From Methanoregula sp. (GTDB taxonomy: Archaea > Halobacteriota > Methanomicrobia > Methanomicrobiales > Methanospirillaceae), in NCBI GenBank assembly GCA_022710665.1, contig JAKLGN010000012.1, positions 1-17,122 on the forward strand: DNA of 17,122 nucleotides, in the 5' to 3' direction. The translations under genes were made by a program, and so were the position numbers. Below, piece by piece: positions 1 to 6,802 of this stretch (the first letter of the stretch is position 1; each line of letters begins with the position of its first letter). The notes beneath the pieces were generated by a model, which saw only the letters and a list, made by a program, of their open reading frames with translations, ran no database searches and had not been told where the DNA came from.

Positions 1-35
1 TTGTCTTTGTCAACGACTGCTACCAACTCGTTCAC
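1..35 (-). CDS. Possible 5' end of a gene leaving the window (start only)
   Basis: Read on the minus strand, a GTG codon at 33-35 opens a frame giving MNELVAVVDKD before the window ends. GGAG overlaps the start codon, and an AT-rich stretch at about 76-83 is a possible TATA box. The string resembles the N-terminus of small 4Fe-4S ferredoxin-like proteins, in which a VDKD-type segment precedes the first cysteine cluster, but no cysteine is visible here. Such a gene downstream of dapB would not be surprising in methanogens; that is inference. With only eleven residues, both the gene and its identity are tentative. Confidence 0.3.
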   Translation of the reverse strand, partial: MNELVAVVDKD

Positions 36-382
36 TCCAACGTATATGTTTCGGCGAAAAGAAAAAAAGGGTTTCTATTATGGCCTCCCATCTCCAGGAG
101 AAATGAACTGAGGAAACGTCTTTTGGTGTCCGTTTGATCCCTGTTCGTGCGGAAATTCTCCTTCATGAAGTTTTCCCACTTTTATCTGGGATGGATGTCT
201 TTTGGTGACCCACGCCGTAATGCAGGGGAATGCACCGTCTCAGGGAAATGCCTCCGGTACCCGCCTTTTTCCATGGGAACCACGGATGATGAAAAACCTG
301 ATCCTGAAAATGGTGCTCTTCTAAAAAGCCCTGTTACCTTCATCAACCCATCGAAAAAGAACAAAGGGATACGAGGGTGATA
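36..382. other. Non-coding stretch downstream of dapB
   Basis: About 350 nt without a convincing gene. The open frames here use GTG starts, lack ribosome-binding sites and have compositions unlike the neighbouring proteins. It probably holds the 3' end of the dapB transcript (short T-runs on the minus strand at about 349-353 and 322-326) and the promoter of the gene starting near 35. The 11-nt word GTCTTTTGGTG occurs twice, at 118-128 and 197-207. I see no tRNA-like fold. Confidence 0.5.
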
Positions 383-1150
383 TTACTTCTTCTCCAGCCC
401 GAGCACATCGCTCATGCTGTATATGCCGGGCTCTTTTCCGGCCACCCAGCGAGTTGCGAGGAGAGCCCCGCTGGCAAAGACGGACCGGTCGTACGCCCGG
501 TGGGAGATCTCGATGGTCTCGAAGTTCTTCGAGAACAGCACCTTGTGGTCGCCGACAATATCCCCCCCTCGTATGACATGCACCCCGATCTCATTCTTCC
601 GCTCGGTCATTCCCTCGCGCCCGTACATCTTCTGACGGGCACCTGCCTCCTCGTCGAGGATCTGGAGAATGGTCTTTGCCGTTCCGCTGGGTGCATCCTT
701 CTTGTTCCGGTGATGGGCTTCGATCACCTCGATATCATAGTCCCTGAGGAGCCGGCCCGCATTGCGGAGTAACTGCCAGAAGATATTCACGCCGACAGAG
801 AAGTTGCTTGAGATGACAGCAGGAACCCGCCCCTGAATTGCAGTCTCCATCTCCCGTCGCTGGTCCGAAGTGACTCCGGTCGTTCCGACAATAAGCGCAA
901 CATTGTTGCGGGCAGCCATCTTCACGTTCTCCACCACAGCGTTTGCAACGGTAAAATCGATCAGTACATCTGCCTTCGTCTTTTTCAACAGGGCATCGGC
1001 ATCTTTCGAATCAACGATCCCGGCACCGAAGAACGAGCCAGGTTTGAGATCGATGCCTCCCACCAGTTCAAGATCCCGGGACTCGTTGACCATACGGCCG
1101 ATTGTCTGGCCCATGCGGCCGGAGGCGCCGCAGATGACGACTTTTATCAT
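383..1150 (-). CDS. dapB: 4-hydroxy-tetrahydrodipicolinate reductase
   Basis: Cytosolic NAD(P)H-dependent reductase for the second committed step of lysine/diaminopimelate synthesis, acting on the product of DapA. The 255-aa protein is close to family length. The N-terminal Rossmann fold shows the dinucleotide-binding loop GASGRMG at residues 8-14, and GTTGV follows near 89-93. The catalytic segment EAHHRNKKDAPSGTA (144-158) is intact, with the expected catalytic His146 and Lys150. The SSNFSVGVN segment at 114-122 is also typical. The ATG start lies 6 nt after the dapA stop, and GGTGA at the dapA stop can serve as ribosome-binding site. It is the last gene of the dapA-dapB pair, probably co-transcribed from upstream of rps17e. 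Family assignment is secure. Confidence 0.97.
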   Translation of the reverse strand: MIKVVICGASGRMGQTIGRMVNESRDLELVGGIDLKPGSFFGAGIVDSKDADALLKKTKADVLIDFTVANAVVENVKMAARNNVALIVGTTGVTSDQRREMETAIQGRVPAVISSNFSVGVNIFWQLLRNAGRLLRDYDIEVIEAHHRNKKDAPSGTAKTILQILDEEAGARQKMYGREGMTERKNEIGVHVIRGGDIVGDHKVLFSKNFETIEISHRAYDRSVFASGALLATRWVAGKEPGIYSMSDVLGLEKK

Positions 1151-1156
1151 GTCCGT

Positions 1157-2122
1157 TCACCGTCTCTGCCGTTTTACTGCTGATTTTCGTGCTGCGCCTT
1201 TTTTTAAGGAGACGCTCTTTTGAACAGCTTGTTTTGCAGCCGTCTTTGCCGGGATGGTGGCGAGTATTTTTTTAAGCTGTTCTGTCCTCTTCTCATCGAG
1301 TTCATCAAGCGGGAGCCGGACCGGGCCGGCTGCCATCCCCGCAAGCTCAACCGCCTTTTTCACCGGTATCGGGTTGGTATCGATGAACATGGACCGGAAC
1401 AGGGGGGAGAGCGCAAAATGGAGGACCAGCGCTTTCTGATAGTCTCCGTTCCTCATGGCTTCATACATGGCCACCATGCGCTTCGGGTCAACGTTCGCTG
1501 CAACTGAAATGACACCGGCGCCTCCCAGGGCCATGATAGGTACCGTGATGTTGTCATCGCCGGAGATAACGACGAAATCCTCGTCCTGGGTCTCCTCGAT
1601 GATGCGGGAGATCTGGCCGATATTCCCGCTCGCTTCCTTGACCCCGACAATATTGGGGTGCTGAGCCAGTTCCGCTATCAGGTCAGGCTCCAGGTTCTGG
1701 CCGGTACGTCCCGGAACATTGTACACAACAACGGGGATGTCAAGGTCGGCAAGCTTCGTATAGTGCTTGACGAGACCGGCCCGGTTGGGCTTGTTGTAGT
1801 AGGGACTGATGACAAGCACACCGTCCGCACCGAGGTCCTTCGCAGCCTTCGTGAGCCGTATTGCCTCTGCCGTATTATTGGACCCGGTGCCGGCAAGAAC
1901 CGGGATCTTACCATTGGTCTTGTCGACCGTTACCCTGATGACCTTCTCATGCTCCTCAAACGTGAGCGTGGCTGATTCTCCGGTCGAACCGCAGGGCACA
2001 ATCCCGTGGATGCCACAGGAAAGAAGAAATCCGATGTTCTGCTCAAGGCCGGGAACATCCAGGCTCATGGCAGGATTTCTTTTAAAAGGGGTTATGATCG
2101 CTGGAAGGACACCTTCAAACAT
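1157..2122 (-). CDS. dapA: 4-hydroxy-tetrahydrodipicolinate synthase with basic C-terminal tail
   Basis: Condenses pyruvate with aspartate-semialdehyde, the entry step to lysine. The TIM-barrel signatures are present: GSTGES (45-50, Ser-Thr where many relatives have Thr-Thr), YYNKP (108-112), VVYNVPGRTG (132-141, with Tyr134 and Arg139) and the Schiff-base lysine Lys162 in VGVKEASGN. The catalytic body ends near residue 291, the usual length. It is followed by about 30 residues rich in Lys, Arg and Ala (292-321) that are not part of the normal enzyme. The ATG at 2120-2122 lies 8 nt after the rps17e stop and has no clear Shine-Dalgarno sequence, so translational coupling is likely. dapB follows after 6 nt. 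Confidence 0.96.
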   Translation of the reverse strand: MFEGVLPAIITPFKRNPAMSLDVPGLEQNIGFLLSCGIHGIVPCGSTGESATLTFEEHEKVIRVTVDKTNGKIPVLAGTGSNNTAEAIRLTKAAKDLGADGVLVISPYYNKPNRAGLVKHYTKLADLDIPVVVYNVPGRTGQNLEPDLIAELAQHPNIVGVKEASGNIGQISRIIEETQDEDFVVISGDDNITVPIMALGGAGVISVAANVDPKRMVAMYEAMRNGDYQKALVLHFALSPLFRSMFIDTNPIPVKKAVELAGMAAGPVRLPLDELDEKRTEQLKKILATIPAKTAAKQAVQKSVSLKKGAARKSAVKRQRR

Positions 2123-2130
2123 GAATAGGG

Positions 2131-2322
2131 TTATGAGTGTTTCTTGGTATTTATTTTTCTTGTGATGTATCCGGCGATCCGGTTCCGGACACGCTTGCTC
2201 CCAATCACAGCGGACTTTTCCAGCTGCTGTTTGTTCTCTTCGAAGTTGTTGGAGAGATTTGTGCGCTGCTTGGCCACAAGTTCGTTTCCAATGGTTTTGA
2301 TATAGGATGGCTTGATTCCCAT
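2131..2322 (-). CDS. rps17e: 30S ribosomal protein S17e
   Basis: A 63-aa archaeal/eukaryotic small-subunit protein. The sequence begins MGIKPSYIKTIGNEL and ends VRNRIAGYITRKINTKKHS, the conserved S17e pattern: an N-terminal helix, an N-F-E-E-N-K segment and a strongly basic C-terminus. The ATG at 2320-2322 is preceded by GAGGAA about 8 nt upstream, a good ribosome-binding site. It sits between the ThiN-like gene (27 nt upstream) and dapA (8 nt downstream), so it is probably co-transcribed with them. The length is normal and no key part is missing. Confidence 0.95.
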   Translation of the reverse strand: MGIKPSYIKTIGNELVAKQRTNLSNNFEENKQQLEKSAVIGSKRVRNRIAGYITRKINTKKHS

Positions 2323-2349
2323 GAACGATTCCTCTTAAAGTTCATTACG

Positions 2350-2892
2350 TTAAATGCGGTTAGAGCAGATAATGATATTGTTCGCAACGTCGGCCGGGCT
2401 CTCACCGTACAGAAGGAGGAGCGACTCTTTTTCGCTGGCACTTTTCCGGAATATCACATCAGGGATCCCGTCTTTGCAGCAGGATGCAATGTTCCAGTCC
2501 ATGGTGTCTATGCCCTGGTTTTTTGATGCCATCCCAAGGGAGGCGCAATCAAGAAACAGGTCGTTTTGAAAAACCATGAGTGCCCGGTCAGAAAATTGCA
2601 GGAGTGCGGCGCTCCGCACGAGCGGGTTGAATTTCATCGCCGTCAGGATAGGACGGACAACCGGTTCATCGGTGCCGAACAGGCATGGGCCTGCAATCAC
2701 CTTTCCCCCCGCGCGGCTTGTTATCCCATCCTGCACTGCAGCAACACTGCCATTATCCCGGGCACCGCGAAGGGCATAGCCGAATGAGACACCTTCCGGC
2801 CGGATTAGCCGGACATGTATTGCCTGTTCCAGCCTGGTTGTCGCGGTCTGAAGGGTTGAAAGCACCGTGTTCCGTTCGTATACGGGATCCAT
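2350..2892 (-). CDS. Stand-alone ThiN-domain protein, probably non-catalytic
   Basis: The 180-aa protein matches the ThiN domain (archaeal thiamine-phosphate synthase family, often fused to ThiD or to a helix-turn-helix) in pattern: FGYALRGAR (37-45), SVAAVQDGI (49-57), a GG turn, GTDEPVVRPILTAMKFNP (73-90), and IPDVIF near 143-148. In catalytic ThiN the domain carries an Arg in a V-x-G-R-I segment and a His about 21 residues later in G-A-S-x-H-V-A-R. By my alignment these positions are Gly56 and Pro77 here, so synthase activity is doubtful. The ATG is fixed by an in-frame TAA two codons upstream, so no N-terminal DNA-binding domain fits in frame. It may bind thiamine phosphate as a sensor. 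The gene has its own TATA box and precedes rps17e. Confidence 0.75.
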   Translation of the reverse strand: MDPVYERNTVLSTLQTATTRLEQAIHVRLIRPEGVSFGYALRGARDNGSVAAVQDGITSRAGGKVIAGPCLFGTDEPVVRPILTAMKFNPLVRSAALLQFSDRALMVFQNDLFLDCASLGMASKNQGIDTMDWNIASCCKDGIPDVIFRKSASEKESLLLLYGESPADVANNIIICSNRI

Positions 2893-2920
2893 GCGTTATC
2901 CAGTAATAGGTGCGGGTATG

Positions 2921-2930
2921 CTTTATAAAA
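2921..2930 (-). promoter_or_regulatory. TATA box of the ThiN-like gene
   Basis: TTTATAAA at 2922-2929 is centred about 27 nt from position 2899, giving a transcript leader of only some 7 nt before the ATG at 2892. No Shine-Dalgarno sequence is evident in that short leader, in keeping with near-leaderless translation. Confidence 0.6.
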
Positions 2931-2938
2931 GCGGTCAA

Positions 2939-2953
2939 TTCTGCTCCGCAGAA
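2939..2953. promoter_or_regulatory. Perfect 6-bp inverted repeat between two TATA boxes
   Basis: TTCTGC-TCC-GCAGAA is a perfect inverted repeat. It lies about midway between two TTTATAAA boxes (2922-2929 and 2975-2982) that are 53 nt apart. The placement suits an operator upstream of the ThiN-like gene. It could also be a hairpin in a longer leader transcribed from the distal box. Confidence 0.35.
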
Positions 2954-2974
2954 CTCATTGAGATAATTGTGAGG

Positions 2975-2982
2975 TTTATAAA
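2975..2982. promoter_or_regulatory. Second TATA-like box, symmetric
   Basis: TTTATAAA is palindromic and could fire either way. On the minus strand it would give a leader of about 60 nt for the ThiN-like gene that includes the inverted repeat. On the plus strand it would give a leader of about 120 nt for the small membrane protein. Direction is undecided. Confidence 0.35.
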
Positions 2983-3093
2983 ATCCCTGAACTGGCGACA
3001 GGAAAGGATTCGGAAGCATCCGTTAGGAATGAAATGAATTCTCTGGAGTTCGTTTTGCGGCCGCTGTTCCCCCCCCACAATAAATCGGATAAG

Positions 3094-3100
3094 CCTATAT
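3094..3100 (+). promoter_or_regulatory. TATA-like box of the small membrane protein
   Basis: CCTATAT is centred near 3098, placing the start of transcription around 3123-3126, exactly at the start codon. This predicts a leaderless mRNA. Confidence 0.45.
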
Positions 3101-3125
3101 CATCCGGCAACGCAGATTTGAGGTG

Positions 3126-3311
3126 ATGGACGAACGACTTCTTGATGTTGTCATCGGGCTTGCAGCCTTCCTGGTTCTGGTGGTGCTCCTTGCGGTCCTG
3201 CCCCTGGCTGTACCTGCCGGAATATCCGGCTACGGCTATCTCCTCGCAATCATGGTATTCATCCTCTTTCTCTCCGGTGCCGGGTATCTGGTGAACAAGA
3301 AGATTACGTAG
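3126..3311 (+). CDS. Small two-helix membrane protein, unknown function
   Basis: A 61-aa protein that I do not recognise. A short acidic N-terminus (MDERLLD) is followed by two hydrophobic segments at about 8-30 and 38-55, split by the loop PAGISGYG, and by a basic end (NKKIT). That is the layout of a small integral membrane protein, probably with both ends on the same side. The ATG at 3126 follows GAGGTG directly; a GTG at 3123 would add one residue. The coding frame keeps clean hydrophobic composition throughout, which argues for a real gene. Its last 8 nt overlap the 3' end of priL, transcribed in the opposite direction. Confidence 0.7.
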   Translation: MDERLLDVVIGLAAFLVLVVLLAVLPLAVPAGISGYGYLLAIMVFILFLSGAGYLVNKKIT

Positions 3312-4401
3312 GCTTGGCAGGAGGTACACCCCCTTTTTTTGTGCCAGGTTTCCCGGTATCTTTCTTTTTAACCTTGTAATAACTGAGGGGGTGGTTCACT
3401 CTCTCGCAGAGCTGGTCCCGGTTGACGCAGAGGCCGGTTGTCCTCATCGCTGCACAGGCCGGGGCCGTATATTCAGTTCCTGAACCCCCGCGGCCGGTGA
3501 TGTGCTCTACCTGGTACATGGTCTTCTCCGAATCAAAGTCCGGTGAGCGGGAATAGAGCTGTGCGATAGCAGGAACGTCCATACCAACGGTGTGGACAAA
3601 GGTGGTCAGGGCAAAACGCCCGGCATGGGTGAGGTTGGTACCGGCAGTCAGGGCTGAGATCAGGGCCTGCATACAAGGCGGGAACGCGTTTTCCTCAATG
3701 GAGCCGAACTGCTGGAGCATCTGTTCCTGGTACCCTTTTTTTATTGACTCGGCAACGGGAGCCAGCTCCTGGCAGATGGTTTTCGGGACACGGTAGGGAA
3801 GGTCACGCCGGAGAATGACACGGATCCGTTCGCGGAGCAGTTCGAGGAGTTCCTCTTTCCGGATAGCGACAAATCCCTTCTGGACCCGCCGGTTTACCAG
3901 CTTGAACCGTTCCTCGTGCAATACGGAAACGATCTCGACATAATCGGCAAGCGGCATCCGGTCCCGGGAGAGATCGATTCTGAATTCTGCTGCAATGTAG
4001 TTCGCGATCCGGCTGTTCTGTTCATCATCCAGCACGGCATTCTCGTTCCAGCCTTTCTCCGATTCCGAACCGGTTTCTGCGTTAAGAAAATAATAAGCGC
4101 GCTCGGCCTCATACCGGGTGAGCCGGTCATAGAGCTGCTTGTCCTGAATGCAGGATATGATAATCCTTGCCAGAACGTAACTCGCAATCTCCTCATCATC
4201 GCGGTGCTGGAAATGGGCTGCAATGGTTTTTTTTGACGCCAGGGCCTGGTTGATCCTTCGTACAGCAAGGCCGGTTAAAAAGACTCCTTTCTCCTCCTTC
4301 AGCAGCTTGTCAAGCGGAGGGAACGATTTTTTTATATGGTCCTGTGCTTTTTTTAAAAAGGGAAAATGGGAAAGTTCCTTTGCTGATGGAGAATAATCCA
4401 T
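3304..4401 (-). CDS. priL: DNA primase large subunit PriL
   Basis: Non-catalytic subunit of the archaeal/eukaryotic-type primase, which works with the small subunit PriS to make RNA primers for replication. The 365-aa protein opens with the helical N-terminal domain (LSHFPFLKKAQ at 10-20). The C-terminal domain carries four cysteines expected to hold the 4Fe-4S cluster: Cys243 (in PPCMQ), Cys316, Cys325 and Cys332. The segment HAGRFALTTFVHTVGMD (259-275) is typical of the family. A Lys/Pro/Gly-rich tail of about 20 residues ends the protein. The ATG overlaps the pcn stop by one base (TGATG), indicating coupled translation. PriS is not in the window. Confidence 0.95.
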   Translation of the reverse strand: MDYSPSAKELSHFPFLKKAQDHIKKSFPPLDKLLKEEKGVFLTGLAVRRINQALASKKTIAAHFQHRDDEEIASYVLARIIISCIQDKQLYDRLTRYEAERAYYFLNAETGSESEKGWNENAVLDDEQNSRIANYIAAEFRIDLSRDRMPLADYVEIVSVLHEERFKLVNRRVQKGFVAIRKEELLELLRERIRVILRRDLPYRVPKTICQELAPVAESIKKGYQEQMLQQFGSIEENAFPPCMQALISALTAGTNLTHAGRFALTTFVHTVGMDVPAIAQLYSRSPDFDSEKTMYQVEHITGRGGSGTEYTAPACAAMRTTGLCVNRDQLCERVNHPLSYYKVKKKDTGKPGTKKGGVPPAKPT

Positions 4402-5144
4402 CAGTCAGCCTCAATCCGCGGTGCGAGGAGATACTCGACATGTCCGTTCCCGCCGGCAATGTCAAACGAGAACCGTACCGGATGATCAACGCCAAGAAAA
4501 ATTTCAACTTCCGCAGCCCTGCTCATGACCTTGCCCATGTCCTTTAAGTAATCGAGGCTGAAGAGCGATCGCGCTTCCACCGGGGTCAGTGATACCAGTT
4601 CGTCCTTGGAGAATTCCCGCCTTATGTGGTCCGTATCGCCTTCTGCCACCAGATAGAAGGTCTGGTCCTTTGGATTGATCCCAAGAGCTATCTTATCTGA
4701 AATAACAGCGGCTGCCTTCATCGTGTTGTTCAGGTCGTCACCCTTCATCACGATTTTACCCGGGAGGCTGATGGTGGGGGGGTTGGGATCTTTCCTGATC
4801 GTGTTTGTATCAAGCAGCGTTATCGAATAGTGATACCCGTGGACGGAGACAGACATCTTCTGGGCATTGTCGGCCATCTCGATACTGATGATATCCCCTT
4901 TTGTGGCCATGCCGAAGATATTCTTCATCTTCAGTAAGTCTATACCGAGCTGGCTCTTGGTTGCCTTGAATGTGTCGAACGCCTCCTTCTTGAGGGTGAG
5001 TGCAACCATCGCAACGTTTGCCGTATCAACTGCCCGTGTTGAAATGCCATCCTCGTCCGTATGAAGCCGGCACTCGGGGATGAGAGCCGAGATCGCATCG
5101 ATCGCTTCCCTGAACATGTCTGCGTCTATTGTTGCCTTTAACAT
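4401..5144 (-). CDS. pcn: DNA polymerase sliding clamp (PCNA)
   Basis: Forms the trimeric ring that tethers the replicative polymerases, FEN1 and ligase to DNA. The 247-aa length is the archaeal norm. Typical segments include the N-terminal LKATIDADMFREAIDAI, STRAVDTANVAMVAL in the first domain, the interdomain region with PNPPTISLPG, and the C-terminal YLLAPRIEAD, where the usual PIP-box docking end lies. Translation starts at ATG 5142-5144 with AGGAG directly abutting it. A TATA box 27 nt upstream suggests a leaderless or nearly leaderless mRNA. priL follows with a one-base overlap. A short inverted repeat covers the promoter. Confidence 0.97.
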   Translation of the reverse strand: MLKATIDADMFREAIDAISALIPECRLHTDEDGISTRAVDTANVAMVALTLKKEAFDTFKATKSQLGIDLLKMKNIFGMATKGDIISIEMADNAQKMSVSVHGYHYSITLLDTNTIRKDPNPPTISLPGKIVMKGDDLNNTMKAAAVISDKIALGINPKDQTFYLVAEGDTDHIRREFSKDELVSLTPVEARSLFSLDYLKDMGKVMSRAAEVEIFLGVDHPVRFSFDIAGGNGHVEYLLAPRIEAD

Positions 5145-5161
5145 CTCCTACCCCTTAACAA

Positions 5162-5176
5162 ACTGTCTTATACAGT
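5162..5176 (-). promoter_or_regulatory. pcn TATA box inside a 5-bp inverted repeat
   Basis: On the minus strand TGTATAAG (5167-5174) is the TATA box of pcn, about 27 nt from the start codon. ACTGT (5162-5166) and ACAGT (5172-5176) form an inverted repeat enclosing it. A protein bound there would block TBP, so this may be an operator, though 5-bp arms can arise by chance. Confidence 0.5.
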
Positions 5177-5188
5177 ATATCGTCATAC

Positions 5189-5198
5189 TTTAATTATA
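5189..5198 (+). promoter_or_regulatory. TATA box of rlmE-moaA
   Basis: TTTAATTATA is centred near 5194. Transcription would start near 5220, leaving a leader of about 25 nt with GGAGAA (5228-5233) and AGGA before the ATG at 5245. Confidence 0.5.
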
Positions 5199-5244
5199 GT
5201 GTTTTGGGTTTATTCCCGGAAATTTGTGGAGAACGATCAGGACA

Positions 5245-5841
5245 ATGGGGTCACAATGGGGGTATGACAAGACCTACATGCGGGCAAAGCATGAGGGATA
5301 CCGTTCGCGTGCGGCATACAAACTCCAGGAGATCCAGAAAAAATTTACCATCATCCGGCCGACGGACAATATCGTCGACCTCGGTGCTGCCCCCGGGAGC
5401 TGGCTCCAGGTTGAGAGGAACCTCACCGCAGCCCGGGTCCTGGGCATCGATCTCAATCCCATCGCCGAGCTCGCCGGTGTCGAAACTATCGAAGGTGACA
5501 TCAAAGATCCGGAAGTGATTGCACTCGTCAGGGAAAAGCTGCCGGTAGTGAACGTTGTGCTGTGCGATGCGGCTCCCAAACTCTCCGGCCATAAAAGCTA
5601 TGACCAGGCACGGATCATCGAGCTGAACGAACAAGCTCTTGCATTCGCCATCAATGTCCTGAAACCGGGAGGAAATTTCGCGATCAAATCCTTCCAGGGA
5701 ACAGATTTTCCTGATTTCTATGCAGACTGCAGGAAGTATTTTTATTCTGTCCGGACCTGTATCACCAGATCAACCCGAAAGGGGAGTACTGAACTCTATA
5801 TCATAGCGAAGAACTTTATCGGAACTACCGGCCAGACATGA
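5245..5841 (+). CDS. rlmE: 23S rRNA 2'-O-methyltransferase, FtsJ/RlmE family
   Basis: SAM-dependent RNA methyltransferase expected to methylate a uridine ribose in the peptidyl-transferase region of 23S rRNA. With the start at ATG 5245 the protein has 198 aa and begins MGSQWGYDKTYMRAKHEG, matching archaeal family members; an upstream TTG at 5224 would add seven residues without support. Motifs are the SAM-binding DLGAAPGSW, and a K-D-K-E catalytic tetrad readable as Lys in RAAYKL, Asp in VLCDAAP, Lys in AIKSFQG and Glu in GSTELY. moaA overlaps its end by 4 nt (ATGA). The exact target nucleotide is inferred from the family. Confidence 0.93.
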   Translation: MGSQWGYDKTYMRAKHEGYRSRAAYKLQEIQKKFTIIRPTDNIVDLGAAPGSWLQVERNLTAARVLGIDLNPIAELAGVETIEGDIKDPEVIALVREKLPVVNVVLCDAAPKLSGHKSYDQARIIELNEQALAFAINVLKPGGNFAIKSFQGTDFPDFYADCRKYFYSVRTCITRSTRKGSTELYIIAKNFIGTTGQT

Positions 5842-6716
5842 CGCTCAAGGATCCCTTCAACCGCCCGGTCAGCAACCTCCGGATCAGCCTGACACCGAAA
5901 TGCAACCTCTCCTGTGTATATTGTCACCGGGAAGGGGAAAAAGATCCGACCTCCCCTCTCTCGGCAGCAGAAATTGCCGAAATTCTCCGTGTTGCAGCCG
6001 GTTTTGGGATCCGAAGCGTAAAATTTACCGGCGGTGAACCATTGCTTCGGCCGGATCTCATCGATATCGTGAAATCGGTTCCTGCGGGAATAGAATCTTC
6101 CCTCACCACCAACGGGATTCTTCTCGCCGGCCTTGCCGCCGATCTCAAAAAGGCCGGCATGAGGCGGGTGAATGTGAGTATCGACAGCCTTGATCCATCG
6201 ACCTACAAGAAGATTACCGGCTCGGACCGGCTATCCGATGTTCTGGAAGGGATTGATGCAGCCCTTGATACCGGCCTGACCCCGGTCAAGCTGAACATGG
6301 TTGTACTCAAGGGGATCAATGACCACGAGGTCGACGATTTTCTCGGGTACGTCCGAGGCAACCGGGACCTTGTGCTCCAGCTGATCGAGCTGATGAATTT
6401 CAATAACTGCGATCATCACGGGGAACTGAACGGTCTTGAGAACTCACTTGCATCCCGGTCAAAGCAGATCATCACCCGCCGCATGCATCACCGGAAAAAG
6501 TATTGTCTCGACGGGGCCGAAGTCGAAGTGGTCCGGCCCCTCCACAACACGGAGTTCTGTGCATTCTGCAACCGCCTCCGGGTCACTTCTGACGGCAAAC
6601 TCAAGCCGTGCCTGCTGCGCACGGATAACCATGTCGATATCCGCGGCAGGTCAGGAAAAGACCTTGAAGACCTTTTTTGCGAAGCGGTCCGACGGCGTGC
6701 ACCATTTTACACGTAA
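5838..6716 (+). CDS. moaA: GTP 3',8-cyclase (radical SAM, molybdenum cofactor)
   Basis: Catalyses the first step of molybdopterin synthesis from GTP, needed for the Mo/W cofactor of formylmethanofuran and formate dehydrogenases in methanogens. The 292-aa protein has the radical-SAM cluster C-x3-C-x2-C (Cys22, Cys26, Cys29) and GGEP at 65-68. The MoaA-specific second cluster Cys241-x2-Cys244-x13-Cys258 is present, with the substrate arginines in NRLR (245-248). The C-terminus ends in APFYT, without the terminal Gly-Gly of bacterial MoaA; I believe archaeal forms often lack it. Its ATG overlaps the rlmE stop, indicating coupled translation. No other moa genes are in the window. Confidence 0.94.
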   Translation: MTLKDPFNRPVSNLRISLTPKCNLSCVYCHREGEKDPTSPLSAAEIAEILRVAAGFGIRSVKFTGGEPLLRPDLIDIVKSVPAGIESSLTTNGILLAGLAADLKKAGMRRVNVSIDSLDPSTYKKITGSDRLSDVLEGIDAALDTGLTPVKLNMVVLKGINDHEVDDFLGYVRGNRDLVLQLIELMNFNNCDHHGELNGLENSLASRSKQIITRRMHHRKKYCLDGAEVEVVRPLHNTEFCAFCNRLRVTSDGKLKPCLLRTDNHVDIRGRSGKDLEDLFCEAVRRRAPFYT

Positions 6717-6766
6717 CAAAGGCAGGTCCCTGACCGGAACCCCCGTACACACCTGCGGAGTCACGG

Positions 6767-6777
6767 TAATATATTTA
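6767..6777 (+). promoter_or_regulatory. TATA box of the 167-aa gene
   Basis: TAATATATTTA is centred at 6772. The predicted transcription start (about 6798-6801) leaves almost no leader before the ATG at 6803, and no Shine-Dalgarno is visible. Expression is therefore likely independent of moaA and leaderless. Confidence 0.6.
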
Positions 6778-6802
6778 CGATGCCGTCGCGAAATAAAGGG
6801 AT

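Noticed and set aside
118..207. Two copies of GTCTTTTGGTG, 79 nt apart, as possible repeat array
   Set aside because: Only two short copies with unrelated surroundings; not a CRISPR and not an attachment site.
147..380. Open frame of 77 codons on the plus strand beside dapB
   Set aside because: GTG start, no ribosome-binding site, no family resemblance, and composition typical of non-coding sequence.
2137..2526. Plus-strand frame of 129 codons over rps17e and the ThiN-like gene
   Set aside because: It covers two well-supported genes on the other strand and has no promoter.
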